Shown here one piece after another: positions 1 to 5,225 of a DNA stretch of 5,512 nt. Position 1 is the stretch's first letter; every line of letters starts with the position of its first letter. A program made the position numbers and the translations under genes. Source of the stretch: Alphaproteobacteria bacterium (GTDB lineage Bacteria; Pseudomonadota; Alphaproteobacteria; Rhizobiales; Xanthobacteraceae); the NCBI GenBank assembly GCA_005884465.1, contig VAZH01000275.1:1-5512 (forward strand), in the 5' to 3' direction. The notes under the pieces are model-generated. The model worked only from the letters and a program-made list of their open reading frames with translations. It did no database searches and was not told the DNA's origin.

Positions 1-45
1 CCAAACTGCTCACACCCTGGGGTCAAGCCCGAGGGCATGCTTTGG
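1..45. repeat. Short imperfect palindrome, possible fragment of a dispersed repeat
   Basis: CCCTGGGG (15-22) pairs with CCCGAGGG (28-35) apart from one G/G mismatch, leaving a five-base loop TCAAG. CCAAA (1-5) and TTTGG (41-45) flank it as a second inverted pair. The TCAAG loop between G-rich and C-rich arms is the reverse complement of the CTTGA loop in the repeat at 3223-3312, so this may be a diverged copy of that family in the opposite orientation. It could instead be the transcription terminator of a gene lying to the left. No coding sequence can be assigned to the first 79 bases. Confidence 0.35.
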
Positions 46-67
46 CGGATCATATGCTCGTCATTCC

Positions 68-72
68 GGAGA
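68..72 (+). promoter_or_regulatory. Ribosome binding site for the small membrane protein
   Basis: GGAGA lies seven bases upstream of the ATG at 80. It is the clearest Shine-Dalgarno match ahead of any gene in this window and is a main reason to accept the 51-codon reading frame as real. Confidence 0.6.
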
Positions 73-79
73 CATTTCG

Positions 80-235
80 ATGACCATCACCACTGCTCAC
101 ATTCCTGCCATAGTGGCGCTGATCGCGGGCATCCTGATCCTGATCATGCCGCGGCTGCTTAATCTCGTGGTCGCGATCTACCTGATTTGCACCGGCCTGA
201 TTGGCCTCGGGCTGCTCAAATGGCTCCACATGTAG
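80..235 (+). CDS. Small two-helix membrane protein, DUF3096-like
   Basis: A 51-residue protein, MTITTAHIPAIVAL..., ending LLKWLHM with a TAG stop. It is almost wholly hydrophobic. One helix covers about residues 8-23, a Pro-Arg turn (PRLLN) follows at 24-28, and a second helix covers about residues 29-47, giving a membrane hairpin. Size, the GILILIMPRLLN core and the second helix ending in GLIGLGLL match the DUF3096 family of tiny membrane proteins common in Bradyrhizobiaceae, as I recall it; no function is known for that family. The start is the ATG at 80 with GGAGA seven bases upstream. The gene ends 90 bases before ppdK on the same strand, so co-transcription is possible but not shown. It does not look like a signal peptide or a fragment of a larger transporter. 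Confidence 0.8.
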   Translation: MTITTAHIPAIVALIAGILILIMPRLLNLVVAIYLICTGLIGLGLLKWLHM

Positions 236-325
236 CGTTGAAACGACGTTCGCATCTTGCGCGGAACCGTTCAAAGTGGTGTAAGGCGCGCACCCTTCTC
301 CCCTCTCGCGGATTGTTTATCAGTC

Positions 326-3187
326 ATGGCCAAAGCCGCCTCCAGAGCCAAGAAAGTCGCAGCGAAATCAAAGCCATCCATGCCGGCCCGGGCCAAAGCT
401 GCGCCGCCGGCCTCTGCCCGCAAAGCCCTGACGAAGAGCCCCGCCAAACCGGCGTCGAAGCCCGCCGGCAAGGTCATGGCCAGCAAGCCCGCTGCGGAGG
501 CCGTGAAATCCGGTAAATGGGTGTTCACATTCGGCGACGGCAAAGCTGAAGGCAAAGCAGAGTTGCGCAATTTGCTGGGCGGCAAGGGCGCCAATCTCGC
601 CGAAATGGCCAATCTCGGACTACCGGTCCCCCCCGGCTTCACGATTCCGACGTCGGTCTGCACGTATTTTTACGCGCACAACAAATCCTATCCAAAGGAA
701 TTGAAGGCGCAGGTGGAAAAGGCGCTGGACCATGTCGGCAAATTGACCGGCAAGGCTTTTGGCGATTCGAAGAATCCGCTTCTGGTCTCGGTGCGTTCGG
801 GCGGCCGCGCTTCGATGCCGGGCATGATGGATACCGTGCTCAATCTCGGCCTCAACGACACCACCGTCGAGGCGCTGGCCGAAATGTCGGGCGATCGCCG
901 CTTTGCCTATGACAGCTACCGCCGCTTCATCACGATGTATTCTGACGTGGTGCTCGACTTCGAGCACCATCACTTCGAGGACATTCTCGATACCTTCAAG
1001 GACAGCCAGGGCTACACACTCGACACGGACTTGACCGCCGACGACTGGGTCGATGTGGTCGGCCGCTACAAGGATGCGGTGGCGCGCGAAACCGGCAAGG
1101 ATTTCCCGCAGGATCCGCACGACCAATTGTGGGGCGCGATTGGGGCGGTGTTTTCGTCGTGGATGAATGCGCGCGCGGTGACCTACCGGCGGCTGCATGA
1201 CATTCCGGAATCCTGGGGCACCGCGGTCAACGTCCAGGCGATGGTGTTCGGCAATATGGGCGATACCTCGGCGACCGGGGTCGCGTTCACGCGCAATCCC
1301 TCGACCGGCGAGAGCAGGCTGTACGGCGAATTCCTGATCAACGCGCAGGGCGAGGACGTGGTGGCCGGCATCCGCACGCCACAGGACATCACCGAATATG
1401 CGCGCAAGGAATCCGGCTCTGACAAGGCATCGATGGAAACCGCGATGCCCGAGGCGTTCAAGGAGCTGACGCGGATCTACACGCTGCTCGAAAAGCATTA
1501 CCGCGACATGCAGGACATGGAGTTCACGGTCGAGCAGGGCAAATTATGGATGCTGCAGACCCGCAGCGGCAAGCGTACCGCCAAGGCGGCCCTGCGCATC
1601 GCCGTCGAGCTCGCCAATGAAGGCCTGATCAGCAAGAAAGACGCGGTGTCGCGGATCGATCCCGCTTCCCTCGATCAATTGCTGCACCCGACCATCGATC
1701 CCGCGGCGAAGCGAGATGTGATCGCCACCGGCCTGCCGGCGTCGCCGGGCGCCGCCTCCGGCGAAATCGTGTTCTCTTCCGATGAAGCCGCCAAGTTGCA
1801 GGCCGACGGCCGCAATGTGATTCTGGTGCGGATCGAGACCAGCCCGGAAGACATTCACGGCATGCATGCCGCTGAAGGCATTCTGACAACGCGCGGCGGC
1901 ATGACCTCGCACGCCGCGGTGGTCGCGCGCGGCATGGGCAAGCCCTGCGTCTCCGGTTGCGGCAGCATCCGCGTCGACTACGGCCGCGGCACCATGAGCG
2001 TCGGCTCGCGCACCTTCAAGACCGGCGACGTGATCACCATCGACGGATCGCTGGGCCAGGTGCTGGCCGGGCGGATGCCGATGATCGAGCCGAAATTGTC
2101 AGGCGAATTCGGCACGCTGATGGGCTGGGCCGATTCTGTTCGCAAACTTGGCGTTCGCGTCAATGCCGATACGCCGGAAGATGCGCGCACCGCCATCAAA
2201 TTCGGCGGCGAGGGCATCGGGCTTTGCCGCACCGAGCATATGTTCTTCGAGGAAACCCGAATCCGCACCGTGCGCGAGATGATTCTCGCCGAGGACGAAC
2301 AGGAGCGCCGCGCCGCGCTGTCGAAACTGCTGCCGATGCAGCGCGCGGATTTCGTCGAGCTGTTCGAGATCATGAAGGGCCTGCCGGTGACGATCCGGCT
2401 GCTCGATCCGCCGCTGCATGAGTTTCTGCCGCACACCCAGGCCGAGATCGAGGAAGTCGCGCGCGCGATGAATACCGATCCGCGGCGGCTGGCGGACCGC
2501 GCCCGTGAGCTTGCGGAATTCAATCCGATGCTCGGCTTCCGCGGCTGCCGCCTCGCCATCGCCTATCCCGAGATCGCCGAGATGCAGGCCCGCGCCATCT
2601 TCGAAGCCGCGGTCGAAGCGGGAAAACGGACCGGCAAGGCCGTCGGGCTCGAGGTGATGGTGCCGCTGATCGCGACCAAGGCCGAGTTCGATCTGGTCAA
2701 GGCGCGGATCGACGCCACGGCGCAATCGGTGATGAAGGAGACCGGAGCCAAACTGAGCTATCAGGTCGGCACCATGATCGAACTGCCGCGTGCCTGCCTG
2801 CTGGCTGGCGAGATCGCAACGACGGCTGAGTTCTTTTCGTTCGGCACCAACGACCTGACGCAGACGACCTACGGCATCAGCCGCGATGACGCCGCCGGAT
2901 TCCTCGGTACCTACATCGCAAAGGGGATCCTGGAGGTCGATCCGTTCATCTCGGTCGACCGCGCCGGCGTCGGCGAGCTGGTGAAGATCGGCGTCGTGCG
3001 CGGCCGCAAGACCCGCCCGGATATCAAGGTCGGGATCTGCGGCGAACATGGTGGCGATCCCGCCTCCGTCGCGTTCTGCCACGAGATTGGCCTCGATTAC
3101 GTCTCGTGCTCGCCTTACCGCGTCCCGATCGCGCGGCTGGCCGCCGCGCAGGCCGCGCTCGGCAAGACGATCGCCAGCCAGGCGTGA
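326..3187 (+). CDS. ppdK: Pyruvate, phosphate dikinase
   Basis: A complete 953-residue cytoplasmic enzyme that interconverts pyruvate + ATP + phosphate with phosphoenolpyruvate + AMP + pyrophosphate. The ATP-binding N-terminal part runs from about 64 to 420 (GGKGANLAEM at 85-94, SMPGMMDT at 163-170, TRNPSTGE at 322-329, QTRSGKRTA at 411-419). The swivelling phosphohistidine domain holds GGMTSHAAVVARG at 524-536, with catalytic His529 and the Thr527 that corresponds to the regulatory threonine of plant and bacterial PPDK. The C-terminal PEP/pyruvate barrel has RLLDPPLHEF at 691-700, FGTNDLTQ at 839-846 and the catalytic-loop Cys905 in GICGEHGGDP. The core after residue 63 is about 890 residues, normal for the family. 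Residues 1-63 are an extra Lys/Ala/Pro-rich tail. I chose ATG 326. A TTG at 257 extends the frame without a credible ribosome site, and ATG 476 would remove most of the tail. No strong Shine-Dalgarno precedes 326. No convincing promoter is visible in 236-325. Confidence 0.96.
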   Translation: MAKAASRAKKVAAKSKPSMPARAKAAPPASARKALTKSPAKPASKPAGKVMASKPAAEAVKSGKWVFTFGDGKAEGKAELRNLLGGKGANLAEMANLGLPVPPGFTIPTSVCTYFYAHNKSYPKELKAQVEKALDHVGKLTGKAFGDSKNPLLVSVRSGGRASMPGMMDTVLNLGLNDTTVEALAEMSGDRRFAYDSYRRFITMYSDVVLDFEHHHFEDILDTFKDSQGYTLDTDLTADDWVDVVGRYKDAVARETGKDFPQDPHDQLWGAIGAVFSSWMNARAVTYRRLHDIPESWGTAVNVQAMVFGNMGDTSATGVAFTRNPSTGESRLYGEFLINAQGEDVVAGIRTPQDITEYARKESGSDKASMETAMPEAFKELTRIYTLLEKHYRDMQDMEFTVEQGKLWMLQTRSGKRTAKAALRIAVELANEGLISKKDAVSRIDPASLDQLLHPTIDPAAKRDVIATGLPASPGAASGEIVFSSDEAAKLQADGRNVILVRIETSPEDIHGMHAAEGILTTRGGMTSHAAVVARGMGKPCVSGCGSIRVDYGRGTMSVGSRTFKTGDVITIDGSLGQVLAGRMPMIEPKLSGEFGTLMGWADSVRKLGVRVNADTPEDARTAIKFGGEGIGLCRTEHMFFEETRIRTVREMILAEDEQERRAALSKLLPMQRADFVELFEIMKGLPVTIRLLDPPLHEFLPHTQAEIEEVARAMNTDPRRLADRARELAEFNPMLGFRGCRLAIAYPEIAEMQARAIFEAAVEAGKRTGKAVGLEVMVPLIATKAEFDLVKARIDATAQSVMKETGAKLSYQVGTMIELPRACLLAGEIATTAEFFSFGTNDLTQTTYGISRDDAAGFLGTYIAKGILEVDPFISVDRAGVGELVKIGVVRGRKTRPDIKVGICGEHGGDPASVAFCHEIGLDYVSCSPYRVPIARLAAAQAALGKTIASQA

Positions 3188-3222
3188 GTTCCGCTTTACA
3201 CCTGACGATCAACAAAGACGGG

Positions 3223-3312
3223 CGTCATGCCCGGACTTGATCCGGGTATCCACACCTTACAGCGTTCGTAGGAGAGAAGACCTGGATGGCCGGGACGAGC
3301 TTGGCCATGACG
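3223..3312. repeat. 90-base palindromic dispersed repeat (GTCATGCCCGG type)
   Basis: The two outer 36-base arms (3223-3258 and 3277-3312) form an overall dyad with 24 of 36 positions complementary, plus five G-T wobbles. Each half is also a hairpin. CCCGGA (3230-3235) pairs with TCCGGG (3241-3246) around loop CTTGA, extended by three more pairs (one a wobble) at 3227-3229/3247-3249. ATGGCC (3286-3291) pairs with GGCCAT (3303-3308). This cloverleaf form, starting CGTCATGCCCGG and ending GGCCATGACG, resembles dispersed extragenic palindromes of Bradyrhizobiaceae. It begins 36 bases after the ppdK stop, so it may protect the 3' end of the mRNA. It lacks a T-tract and is not a typical intrinsic terminator. 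Confidence 0.75.
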
Positions 3313-3331
3313 ATGGAACCCCGTAGTGACG

Positions 3332-3359
3332 CGGGCGAAAAAATCGCGCCGGGCGAAAA
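3332..3359 (+). repeat. Tandem pair of CGGGCGAAAA, 18-base period
   Basis: CGGGCGAAAA occurs at 3332-3341 and again at 3350-3359, separated by eight bases (AATCGCGC). The pair sits just after the palindromic repeat and ahead of the terminator-like hairpin. It could be a small duplication or a paired protein-binding site; nothing else in the sequence decides between these. Confidence 0.4.
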
Positions 3360-3375
3360 TCTTCTTCATCATTTT

Positions 3376-3427
3376 CGTTGACGGGATATTTACCACTTTG
3401 TTCGAGTGCCCGTTTACCAACGTTTTT
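3376..3427 (+). terminator. Terminator-like hairpin with T5 tract, or attenuator
   Basis: CGTTGACGGG (3376-3385) pairs fully with CCCGT (3409-3413) plus CAACG (3418-3422). The four bases TTAC (3414-3417) bulge out on the right side. TTTTT follows immediately at 3423-3427. The 10-pair stem touching a T-run is the layout of an intrinsic terminator, but the 23-base loop and the bulge make it weaker than a textbook example. It lies about 190 bases past the ppdK stop and 145 bases before the hydrolase gene. It could end ppdK transcription or act as an attenuator if the hydrolase promoter lies further upstream. Confidence 0.35.
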
Positions 3428-3434
3428 GATGTGA

Positions 3435-3471
3435 CTGCGCAAACGCAAGTGTTTCCTTGCGTGTATCGCAG
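3435..3471 (+). other. Hairpin in the region upstream of the cell wall hydrolase gene
   Basis: ACGCAAG (3443-3449) pairs perfectly with CTTGCGT (3456-3462) around a six-base loop. After a small internal loop, CTGCG (3435-3439) pairs with CGCAG (3467-3471). No T-run follows. It may be part of the 5' leader of the downstream gene or a binding site for a dimeric regulator. Confidence 0.4.
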
Positions 3472-3502
3472 ATGCAACGCCGATTAACTCCGTCGCAACC
3501 TA

Positions 3503-3555
3503 AATTCGATACCACCAAAAAAGATCGAATTGCACGGATGTACTGCGGTTCGATC
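3503..3555 (+). promoter_or_regulatory. Two mutually exclusive hairpins just upstream of the hydrolase start
   Basis: Hairpin A pairs AATTCGAT (3503-3510) with ATCGAATT (3524-3531), eight perfect pairs around a 13-base A/C-rich loop. Hairpin B pairs GATCGAATTGCA (3523-3534) with TGCGGTTCGATC (3544-3555), twelve pairs of which two are G-U, around a nine-base loop. Both need bases 3524-3531, so an RNA can form only one at a time. The region ends 16 bases before the GTG at 3572. As DNA, the three TTCGAT/ATCGAA boxes could instead be operator half-sites. No ligand-binding fold that I recognise is present. Confidence 0.4.
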
Positions 3556-3571
3556 GCATGTGTAGCGTTGC

Positions 3572-5038
3572 GTGAGCGTATCGATGTTACAGTTGCGTAA
3601 CCACCCGAAGGGCGCGCGTTTCGCGTCCTTCGGTGTAGGTCTCTGCGTCTTCGCATTGATGCCGGCAGAGATCGGATATCAGGACATCGCCTCACTGCTT
3701 GCGCGGCAGCCGGGCGTGGCCGAACGCTGGCAGAAACGGGTATTCTCCGCCGCCTCCACCATTCAGGTCGCCACCTACGCCTTCGGCCGTCCGATCGGGA
3801 CCTCCATTCCGCAAACCGCGACCTATCGGCTGGCCAGTCTCGATACCCAGGGCATCGACATCACCGGCTCCGTGACGCGCAATTCAATCATGCAAGTGCC
3901 GCCACGCTATCAGGCGTCCGATTTTCCGAAGGTCGACCGCACGCTGAAGGGCGATCGGCTCGTCATCCTTCCGCCGCAGCCCGCGGCGCCCGTCAACACC
4001 GCGCCCTCGAACGAGGATCCATCGACCTCCAATGCCTCGGTGAGGGGCGCAAAAACCGCCGCCGCGCCACCTACGGATCGTGCGCCGCTCGATCCCGAAC
4101 TCCAGGAAGCGCTCAGCGCGCCGCCGCTTGCCCAATACGATGTCGCGATGTCGCTGGAAGCCCAGCCGCTCGACGACCTGAAAGCCGGGCCGGATGCCTC
4201 AACGCTCCCGCTCGAGCCCGCTCCCTCGCGCGACGGCTTCTCGGTGAAGACCGCGAGCCTGTTTTTTGGAAGTACGTCGCTCGGCGGCTCAATCGAGAGC
4301 ATGGAGCGCTGGCGGCCCGGCGAAGAGCCTCTGATCGTGATGCCGGGAGCGCTGCCCGATCTGGACATGAAAATGATGGCATCGCTGCCGTCGGCGACGG
4401 ACGAGCCGCTCAAGGCTGGCGACAGCGGCGAGAGCATCGCCGCCAAGGGCGAAGTCAACACCGACAATCAGCGGGCAAAAACGCCGGCCGAGCGCCTCGG
4501 CCTGTTCGACGAGAAGTCGCGCGCCAAATCAGAAAAATGCCTGGCCGAGGCGGTTTACTTCGAAGCCCGCGGCGAAGCCGTGCGCGGCCAGATCGCCGTG
4601 GCACAGGTGGTGATGAACCGCGCGTTCTCCGGCTTTTATCCGAGCACGGTCTGCGGCGTGGTCTACCAGAACAAGCACCGCCATCTCGCGTGCCAGTTCA
4701 CCTTTGCCTGCGATAGGATCGCCGACGTTGTGCGCGAACCCGACATGTGGGACCGCGCCAGGAAGATCGCAAAGGCGATGCTCGACGGCCAGCTTTGGTT
4801 GCCGGAAGTCGCCAAGTCGACGCACTACCATGCCTATTGGGTGCGCCCATCCTGGGTGAATGAGATGAAGAAGATGTACAAGTTTGGCGTACACACTTTC
4901 TACCGGCCGCGCGCATGGGGCGATGGCAGCGAGGCGCCAAGTTGGGGAACGCCCGCGGAGACCGCGGCTATTTCGGCGAAGCTCGCGGAAGCCGCGCATA
5001 GCTCGGCCGAAATGTCGGAATCGTCAGTGCGGCGGTAG
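3572..5038 (+). CDS. Membrane-anchored cell wall hydrolase, SleB / Hydrolase_2 family
   Basis: A 488-residue protein predicted to cut peptidoglycan glycan strands in the periplasm. A basic start (residues 9-16, RNHPKGAR) precedes a hydrophobic stretch at about 17-33 (ASFGVGLCVFALMPAEI), read as a membrane anchor or uncleaved signal. Residues of about 34-320 form a long region rich in Pro, Ala and Ser with no domain I recognise. The C-terminal domain, about 322-450, matches the Hydrolase_2 family named after the spore cortex-lytic enzyme SleB. AEAVYFEARGE (325-335) carries the probable catalytic Glu331, followed by GQIAVAQVVMNR, CQFTFACD (374-381) and STHYHAYWV (416-424). These organisms do not make spores, so a role in wall remodelling is inferred. 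The start is uncertain. GTG 3572 gives MSVSMLQLRN and ATG 3584 gives 484 residues. Neither has a good ribosome site and both keep the anchor. The gene stands alone, with convergent nadC downstream. Confidence 0.9.
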   Translation: MSVSMLQLRNHPKGARFASFGVGLCVFALMPAEIGYQDIASLLARQPGVAERWQKRVFSAASTIQVATYAFGRPIGTSIPQTATYRLASLDTQGIDITGSVTRNSIMQVPPRYQASDFPKVDRTLKGDRLVILPPQPAAPVNTAPSNEDPSTSNASVRGAKTAAAPPTDRAPLDPELQEALSAPPLAQYDVAMSLEAQPLDDLKAGPDASTLPLEPAPSRDGFSVKTASLFFGSTSLGGSIESMERWRPGEEPLIVMPGALPDLDMKMMASLPSATDEPLKAGDSGESIAAKGEVNTDNQRAKTPAERLGLFDEKSRAKSEKCLAEAVYFEARGEAVRGQIAVAQVVMNRAFSGFYPSTVCGVVYQNKHRHLACQFTFACDRIADVVREPDMWDRARKIAKAMLDGQLWLPEVAKSTHYHAYWVRPSWVNEMKKMYKFGVHTFYRPRAWGDGSEAPSWGTPAETAAISAKLAEAAHSSAEMSESSVRR

Positions 5039-5052
5039 AGCGCGACTCAACG

Positions 5053-5086
5053 CATTCCCGTCATCCTGAGAGTCGTGACGGGATGA
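5053..5086 (+). terminator. Hairpin after the hydrolase stop codon
   Basis: TCCCGTCA (5056-5063) pairs perfectly with TGACGGGA (5076-5083) around a 12-base loop. A one-base bulge then allows CAT (5053-5055, paired out of register) with ATG (5083-5085) to lengthen the stem. It starts 15 bases after the hydrolase stop and lacks a T-run, so it may be an mRNA 3' end structure or a trimmed palindromic repeat (CGTCATCCTGAG is a common repeat opening in these genomes) more than a strong intrinsic terminator. Confidence 0.4.
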
Positions 5087-5094
5087 GGTCGTAT

Positions 5095-5225
5095 TCGCCG
5101 TCATTGCGAGGAGCGAAGCGACGAAGCAATCCATTCTTTTCTTTATGCTCAAGCGATGGATTGCTTCGCGGAGCCTGTCATCGGGCGACGCCTTGCGCCG
5201 ACCCGTTGGCTCGCAATGACGGCGA
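5095..5225. repeat. Nested palindromic dispersed repeat (CGTCATTGCGAG type)
   Basis: The outer arms TCGCCGTCATTGCGAG (5095-5110) and CTCGCAATGACGGCGA (5210-5225) are perfect 16-base inverted repeats. Inside them, CGAAGCAATCCAT (5122-5134) and ATGGATTGCTTCG (5156-5168) form a second perfect 13-base pair with a 21-base A/T-rich loop. The right flank between stems is 41 bases against 11 on the left, so the element is asymmetric. The sequence CGTCATTGCGAGGAGCGAAGCGACGAAGCAATCC is split here only by position and is of a kind found in many copies in rhizobial genomes. It fills the gap between two convergent genes and may act as a bidirectional transcription end or mRNA stabiliser. Confidence 0.8.

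Noticed and set aside
257..285. Sigma-70-like promoter TTGCGC / TGTAAG upstream of ppdK
   Set aside because: Spacing is 17 but only 3 of 6 and 4 of 6 positions match the consensus, which is expected by chance in this much sequence.
257..325. Upstream TTG start adding 23 residues to PpdK
   Set aside because: The added residues (MRGTVQSGVRRAPFSPLADC...) do not resemble PPDK, no ribosome site precedes the TTG, and the ATG at 326 begins a consistent tail.
620..1498. Long minus-strand open frame of 292 codons inside ppdK
   Set aside because: It is antisense to strongly conserved ppdK codons, is rich in Arg and His as expected from the reverse of GC-rich coding DNA, and shows no domain or ribosome site. 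The same applies to the 327-codon frame at 2099-3082.
3315..3340. GGAAC boxes (263-267 and 3315-3319) as stress sigma factor EcfG promoters
   Set aside because: No CGTT-type -10 element occurs at the required 16-17 base spacing after either box.
3378..3406. TTGACG as a -35 element for the hydrolase gene
   Set aside because: The bases at the expected -10 position (around 3400-3406, GTTCGAG) do not resemble TATAAT, and TTGACG is already part of the terminator-like stem.
231..3570. Shared 10-mer TGTAGCGTTG at 231-240 and 3561-3570, both just before genes
   Set aside because: Several exact 10-base matches are expected by chance in 5.5 kb, and the flanks do not extend the match.
3910..4467. 185-codon minus-strand frame inside the hydrolase gene
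   Set aside because: It is the low-complexity mirror of the Pro/Ala/Ser-rich linker, with no recognisable motif and no support outside that linker.
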